64,000 bases of DNA, from NCBI GenBank assembly GCA_945873125.1, contig CAMCBV010000004.1:38001-102000 (forward strand), written 5' to 3'. Below, piece after piece: positions 58,826 through 64,000 of the stretch (its first letter is position 1; each line of letters begins with the position of its first letter). This stretch comes from Prosthecobacter debontii (lineage in GTDB: Bacteria > Verrucomicrobiota > Verrucomicrobiia > Verrucomicrobiales > Akkermansiaceae). Made by a program: the position numbers and the translations under genes. The notes under the pieces were generated by a model, which saw only the letters and a list, made by a program, of their open reading frames with translations, did no database searches and was not told where the DNA came from.

Positions 58826-59344
58826 ATGAAGTGCGATTACTGCGATAACAAGGCAACGGTGTTTCTCACCCAGCTTGCGGAAGGTCAGATGAAAAAAGTC
58901 TGTCTATGCGAGAGTTGTGCCAAAGAGCGCGGTGTGACGGATCCGACAGGATTCTCAATGGCTGAAATGTTGTTGGGGAATTTCCAGAAAACGGTCTCTG
59001 GAGCGGTTGAGCCTCAGGGCTCCGTCAAGTTCATGGGTTCCGGAAAGATCTGCCCCGAGTGCGGATTTTCCATGGAGGATTTGCAGAAAGTTCGGCGTTT
59101 CGGTTGTGCGAATTGCTACAAGGTTTTTGCCAACGAGTTGGCGCCCATGCTCAGGGGCATGCATAAAGGAACGACTCATCTGGGGAAAGTGCCCGTGGGT
59201 CTGATCGAGACGCATTACAGGCAGCTACGAATCGAGGAGTTGCAGCAAAAACTTGAACAGGCGATTTCATCGGAAAGTTATGAGGATGCTGCGGGTATTC
59301 GTGATGAGATTCGCAAATTAGACGAAACGGAGGTGGCGGAATGA
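58826..59344 (+). CDS. mcsA: McsA-like zinc-finger/UVR-motif protein
   Basis: CDYCDNKATVFLTQL...CESC, CPECGFSMEDLQKVRRFGCANCYKVF, C-terminal UVR motif; adjacent mcsB. Confidence 0.92.
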   Translation: MKCDYCDNKATVFLTQLAEGQMKKVCLCESCAKERGVTDPTGFSMAEMLLGNFQKTVSGAVEPQGSVKFMGSGKICPECGFSMEDLQKVRRFGCANCYKVFANELAPMLRGMHKGTTHLGKVPVGLIETHYRQLRIEELQQKLEQAISSESYEDAAGIRDEIRKLDETEVAE

Positions 59345-60462
59345 TGCGCTTTTCCACGTTGTTGAAGCATCCCGCCGATTGGATGATTGGTTCTGACGAA
59401 GCGCACAGTGCGGTCATCACATCACGAATTCGCCTAGCAAGAAACCTGCGTGGCCACCCATTTCCGGGTTGGGCAAAGAAAGGCGAACGTGCGGCGATTT
59501 TGGATATTATTCGTCCTGCCGTCGAGGATTTGGCTCCCATGAAAGACGGCTTTTCCCGCGAGCTCAGTGAATTAAGCTCGTTGCAGAAGCAGGTTTTGGT
59601 GGAGCGTCATTTGATTTCCCGTGAACATGCGGCACGGACTGATGGCTCAGGTGCGGTGATTGAGCGCAGGCAGAGCTTATCCATCATGCTTAACGAAGAG
59701 GATCATCTGCGGATGCAGTCCATCCGTCCCGGGCTGCAACTTACGGAAGCTTATGAGGCTCTGAATGATTTGGATAGCGAACTGGAGCAGAAGCTTGATT
59801 ATGCGTTTGATCCACATTGGGGATATCTGACGACCTGCCCAACCAATCTCGGAACTGGGATGAGAGCCTCAGCCATGTTGCACCTTCCGGCGTTGGTGTT
59901 GAGCGATCAGATCGGACAAGTCTTGCAAGCCGTTAATAAGATCGGCCTGGCAGTACGGGGTCTCTATGGTGAGGGAACGGAATCACTTGGAAATCTGTAT
60001 CAAATCTCCAATCAATCGACGCTGGGCGAGAGTGAGGAAGCCATCATCCGTCGCTTGGAACGTGTCATATCCCAGGTTGCCAGCCATGAGCAAAATGCGC
60101 GCGAAAAGCTGATGGAAGATGACCCAGACATGGTCGCGGACAAAATCGGCCGCGCATACGGAGTTTTACGGCATGCTTTTCTCATCGATTCCAAGGAGGC
60201 GTTGAATTACCTTTCCCTGTTGCGCCTTGGCGGTAATCTCGGTTTTTTCGCCAAAGAAACCGTGAATTTATGCGATTCGTTATTGATGGATATCCAACAA
60301 GCGCACCTCCAGCTTCATGCTGGCATGAAATTATCTCCGGAACATCGCGATTCAATCCGTGCAGAAATCTTACGCTCCCGTTTGCAATCCCTCGATTCTC
60401 CATATAACTTTTCATCAGGTCATAAGGCAGACCGCCCTGACTCAGGTGATCAACCCGATTAA
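59341..60462 (+). CDS. mcsB: Protein arginine kinase
   Basis: SRIRLARNLRGHPFPGW, SIMLNEEDHLRMQSI, TCPTNLGTGMRASAMLHLP. Confidence 0.95.
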   Translation: MMRFSTLLKHPADWMIGSDEAHSAVITSRIRLARNLRGHPFPGWAKKGERAAILDIIRPAVEDLAPMKDGFSRELSELSSLQKQVLVERHLISREHAARTDGSGAVIERRQSLSIMLNEEDHLRMQSIRPGLQLTEAYEALNDLDSELEQKLDYAFDPHWGYLTTCPTNLGTGMRASAMLHLPALVLSDQIGQVLQAVNKIGLAVRGLYGEGTESLGNLYQISNQSTLGESEEAIIRRLERVISQVASHEQNAREKLMEDDPDMVADKIGRAYGVLRHAFLIDSKEALNYLSLLRLGGNLGFFAKETVNLCDSLLMDIQQAHLQLHAGMKLSPEHRDSIRAEILRSRLQSLDSPYNFSSGHKADRPDSGDQPD

Positions 60463-60465
60463 ATC

Positions 60466-63027
60466 ATGAACAATTTCACTCCTAGAGCGCAACAAGTCCT
60501 GGCCTTGGCAAGGAAAGAGGCGGATCGTTTCAATCATGCCTACGTTGGCACCGAGCATTTGCTTTTGGGTCTGATTAAGCTCGGCCAAGGTGTTGCCGTC
60601 AATGTGCTCGAGCGCATGGGTCTTGAACTTGATACCGTTCGGATGGAGGTAGAAAAGGAAGTGGGCTCAGGGCCTCCTCAGAAGAGTCCGGGAAACATCC
60701 CCTATACGCCGCGCGTCAAAAAAGTTCTGGCACTCGCCAACAAGGAAGCCAAAGCACTTAATCATTCCTACGTTGGTACTGAGCATCTGTTGCTGGGTTT
60801 GCTTCGTGAAGGGGAAGGCGTCGCCGCTCGTGTTTTGAAAAGGTTGGATGTGGATATCCAACGCACCCGTAATGAAATTCTTGCTGAGATCGATCCCAAT
60901 TTCTCACCCGAGGATATGGATGATGATGACGATGAAGACGAGGATGAGGATATGGGTGTGTTTGAAGATGGGGCTGAAAACCAACCTGAATCCGGTCCGC
61001 AGGAATCCAGTGAAGGGAAATCCAAAACGCCAGCTCTTAAAGCATTCGGGCGCGATTTGACCAAGCTCGCACAGGAGGGCGGGCTGGATCCGGTGATCGG
61101 GCGTGAATCTGAAATTGAACGCGTGATTCAGATTCTCTGCCGCCGTACCAAAAACAATCCGGTGCTGATCGGCGAGGCCGGTGTGGGTAAAACCGCCATC
61201 GTCGAAGGTCTGGCGCAAGAGATCGTGAGTGGAAATGTTCCGGAACTGCTGCGTGATAAAAAGGTGATAACTCTAGACCTCGCACTTATGGTCGCGGGAA
61301 CGAAATACCGCGGCCAGTTTGAGGAGCGCATCAAAGCGGTGATGGATGAAATCCGTAAAGTGAAGAACGTGATACTCTTTATCGATGAGCTTCACACCAT
61401 CGTTGGAGCGGGTTCCGCCGAGGGAGCGATGGACGCTTCCAATATTATCAAGCCGGCGCTCAGCCGTTCCGAATTGCAATGTGTCGGCGCGACGACACTC
61501 AATGAGTATCGCAAATACATCGAGAAGGATTCGGCGCTGGAGCGTCGTTTCCAACAGGTCAAAGTGGACGAGCCCTCCATCGAGGATGCGATCCTGATTT
61601 TGCAGGGCCTGCGTGAAAAATATGAAACTCACCATAAGGCTCTCTATACGCCTGCGGCGATTGAGGCTTCGGTAAAACTGACTTCTCGTTATCTGACTGC
61701 CCGCTATTTGCCGGACAAGGCGATTGATGTCTTGGACGAAGCGGGCGCCAAGGCGCGAATCGGCACGATGACGCGTCCGCCATCGATCAAGGAAGCGGAA
61801 TTGGAGATTGAGGAAATCAATAAGCTCAAAGTCGCGGCGATCGCCGAACAGGATTTTGAAAAAGCGGCTTCACTGCGTGACGATGAGAAAAACGCCAAAA
61901 AGAAACTCGAGGACACGCTGAAAGATTGGCGTGCTTCGTCTGAAGAAAAAGTCGTTGTCGTGGATGATGAGGATATCATGGCGGTGGTTTCCAAATGGAC
62001 CGGAGTTCCTCTGAAGCGCATGGAGCAGAAGGAAACCGAGAAACTCCTTAAAATGGAGGACGAACTGAAGACTCGGGTCATTGGCCAGAATGAAGCGGTT
62101 GTTGCGATTTCCAAAGCACTTCGTCGCTCACGCGCGGATCTCAAAGATCCGAAACGTCCGATCGGCTCTTTCCTTTTCCTCGGCCCTACGGGTGTGGGTA
62201 AAACCTACCTCGCAAGAAACCTTGCGGATTTCATGTTTGGTGACAAAGAGGCGCTGATCCAAATCGATATGTCGGAATACATGGAGAAATTCACCGCATC
62301 CCGTTTGATCGGGTCTCCTCCGGGATATGTTGGCTATGAAGAAGGCGGTCAGCTTTCCGAGGCGGTGCGTCGTCGTCCTTACTCGGTCGTTTTGTTTGAC
62401 GAGGTTGAAAAGGCCCATCCGGATGTCATGAATCTTCTGCTCCAGATTTTGGAAGACGGAACGGTGACGGATTCTCTGGGACGTAAAATCGATTTCCGCA
62501 ACACGATCATCATCATGACCTCGAACGTCGGAGCCTCGACGATCAAGCGTCAGACTTCGCTCGGATTCGGCGCGATGAATGCGGATGAATCTGATTTCGA
62601 AGGGATGAAGGAGAAGATTCTTGATGAATCCAAACGCTATTTCAAACCGGAGTTCCTAAATCGCTTGGATGATCTCGTGGTGTTCCACATGTTGGAAAAA
62701 GTGGATCTCAATCAGATCGTCGATCTCGAAGTTTCCAAGTTGGTTTCTCGCTTGAAAGAGAAAAGTATCGATATGACCCTTGCCGAGGAAGCTCGCGAGC
62801 TGCTTAGCGAAAAAGGCTTCGATCCGAATTACGGTGCTCGTCCGATGCGCCGTGCGGTTGAGCGTTACTTGGAAGATCCGTTGGCTGAAGCTTTGTTAAG
62901 GGGTACCGTCAAAACGGGCGATAAAGTTCGGGTCACCCGCAAGGAAGGAACCGAGGAATTGCTTTTCGATACGTCAAATCCGGATGGAGGTTCAGGCAAA
63001 GGCTGTAAAAAGGTAAAAGCAAAGTGA
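60466..63027 (+). CDS. clpC: ATP-dependent Clp protease ATP-binding subunit ClpC
   Basis: Two Clp-N repeats ([11 protein letters not shown]), [33 protein letters not shown]-like linker. Confidence 0.96.
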   Translation: MNNFTPRAQQVLALARKEADRFNHAYVGTEHLLLGLIKLGQGVAVNVLERMGLELDTVRMEVEKEVGSGPPQKSPGNIPYTPRVKKVLALANKEAKALNHSYVGTEHLLLGLLREGEGVAARVLKRLDVDIQRTRNEILAEIDPNFSPEDMDDDDDEDEDEDMGVFEDGAENQPESGPQESSEGKSKTPALKAFGRDLTKLAQEGGLDPVIGRESEIERVIQILCRRTKNNPVLIGEAGVGKTAIVEGLAQEIVSGNVPELLRDKKVITLDLALMVAGTKYRGQFEERIKAVMDEIRKVKNVILFIDELHTIVGAGSAEGAMDASNIIKPALSRSELQCVGATTLNEYRKYIEKDSALERRFQQVKVDEPSIEDAILILQGLREKYETHHKALYTPAAIEASVKLTSRYLTARYLPDKAIDVLDEAGAKARIGTMTRPPSIKEAELEIEEINKLKVAAIAEQDFEKAASLRDDEKNAKKKLEDTLKDWRASSEEKVVVVDDEDIMAVVSKWTGVPLKRMEQKETEKLLKMEDELKTRVIGQNEAVVAISKALRRSRADLKDPKRPIGSFLFLGPTGVGKTYLARNLADFMFGDKEALIQIDMSEYMEKFTASRLIGSPPGYVGYEEGGQLSEAVRRRPYSVVLFDEVEKAHPDVMNLLLQILEDGTVTDSLGRKIDFRNTIIIMTSNVGASTIKRQTSLGFGAMNADESDFEGMKEKILDESKRYFKPEFLNRLDDLVVFHMLEKVDLNQIVDLEVSKLVSRLKEKSIDMTLAEEARELLSEKGFDPNYGARPMRRAVERYLEDPLAEALLRGTVKTGDKVRVTRKEGTEELLFDTSNPDGGSGKGCKKVKAK

Positions 63028-63029
63028 TC

Positions 63030-63377
63030 ATGGAGAAGCAGGGTTTCACCGCGAATGCGGATTATGAGGAAAATAATACCCAGGCGATCCGTCTCGAAGC
63101 CGGCCAGGAAGTGACCAGTGGACCCGCAGACAAGACATGGCCCGGCTGGATTTGGGCGACTGACTCGTCGGGCCGGAATGGTTATGTTCCCGCTGAATTT
63201 CTTGAGCCCCTCGGTGAGGATCGCTGGGCTGCCACCCAGTCCTTTGATCCGACGGTTCTGAAGATCACTCGTGGAGACAAACTTACCTCATTGCAGCAAA
63301 TCCATGGCTGGCATTGGTGCGAGAATGAATCCGGCGCTCAAGGCTGGGTCGCCGGCTATTTGTTGCGTCCCATATAG
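63030..63377 (+). CDS. SH3-domain protein (two SH3-like units)
   Basis: WPGWIWATDSSGRNGYVPAEFLEPLG ... WHWCENESGAQGWVAGYLLRPI. Confidence 0.75.
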   Translation: MEKQGFTANADYEENNTQAIRLEAGQEVTSGPADKTWPGWIWATDSSGRNGYVPAEFLEPLGEDRWAATQSFDPTVLKITRGDKLTSLQQIHGWHWCENESGAQGWVAGYLLRPI

Positions 63378-63541
63378 GAGAGCCGTTCCTCCGGCTGGCT
63401 GAATCGAGAAGTCAGGAAATCAAGAGATTGGCCTTTGATGTTGAACTCAGCGCTGTCCTTGATGACCAAACACCGATAACGCAATTCTTCCCTCTGTCCC
63501 GCCTCAAACGGAATGTCTGATTTGACACACTGAGTTAAACT
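63356..63541 (-). pseudogene. Possible C-terminal remnant of a truncated protein next to the IS element
   Basis: ...KSDIPFEAGQREELRYRCLVIKDSAEFNIKGQSLDFLTSRFSQPEERLSYMGRNK*; overlaps 3' end of SH3 gene. Confidence 0.25.
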
Positions 63542-64000
63542 ATGGCCGGTCAACCCGCACCGACCATGAAACCAAAAGACAATCAATCCGAATCCGCCCG
63601 TTCACGCCACCATTTTTCCGCCGAGGAAAAAGTCAGGCTCTTGAAATTACACCTTGTTGAAAACAAGCCGATCTCTGTCATCTGCGACGAGCATCAGCTC
63701 CATTCCACACTTTTTTTATCAGTGGCAAAAAAACCTTCTTTGAGAAGGGAGCGGCAGCTTTTGACCGCTCGCCCCGTCCTCGCATCATCAGTGATCAAGG
63801 CTCCCAGTTCAAAAGCAGAGAGTTCAAATCCTTCATCGCGCAGTGGCAGGTCAGCCATGTGATGACCAGCCCCTACTACCCACAATCAAACGGCAAACTC
63901 GAACGTTTCCATCAAACACTCAAAGATCAGGCCATCCGTCCGCTCACGCCACTTGACCTTGAAGAGGCGAAACGTGTCACAGGTGACTTCATCGAATATT
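63542..64000 (+). mobile_element. IS3-family-like transposase remnant: OrfA N-terminus fused to OrfB C-terminus, frameshifted; continues past window
   Basis: HFSAEEKVRLLKLHLVENKPISVICDEHQLHSTLF/YQWQK/TFFEKGAAAFDRSPRP then IISDQGSQFKSREF...SPYYPQSNGKLERFHQTLKDQ; extra base in T7 and A7 tracts. Confidence 0.8.

Noticed and set aside
1-64000. CRISPR arrays, rRNA operons, prophage or a dedicated anti-phage island
   Set aside because: No spaced repeat array, no rRNA-like sequence and no phage structural, Cas, R-M or abortive-infection gene set seen, apart from the single TA pair.

Overview
The window is mostly an ordinary chromosomal segment. Protein content (Amuc_1098-like secretin, McsA/McsB, ResB/CcsA, sulfatases, many Gfo/Idh and TIM-barrel proteins) suggests a Verrucomicrobia-type Gram-negative bacterium. 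About 48 CDS are supportable, plus two tRNA genes (Ser-GGA on -, Pro-GGG on +), one toxin-antitoxin pair, one decayed IS3-type element at the right edge, and several small inverted or interspersed repeats. I saw no rRNA, CRISPR array, prophage or large defence island. The most interesting observations are: (1) a perfect 26-bp LexA/SOS-box-like dyad directly upstream of an unannotated 44-codon ORF that ends in QLEFRL, which resembles a C-terminal beta-clamp-binding motif; (2) a class-A-PBP-like protein with an intact glycosyltransferase domain but all transpeptidase motifs lost, in a row of genes with a SET-domain methyltransferase and DnaG; (3) a pseudokinase-TM-OB-fold-like protein; (4) a PAS-PAS-SpoIIE phosphatase interrupted at an A8 tract; (5) long hairpins after both tRNAs whose stems include the tRNA CCA end; (6) a duplicated tRNA-Ser 3' end; (7) mcsA-mcsB-clpC without an adjacent ctsR. 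All calls come from reading translations and sequence by eye. No database search was run.
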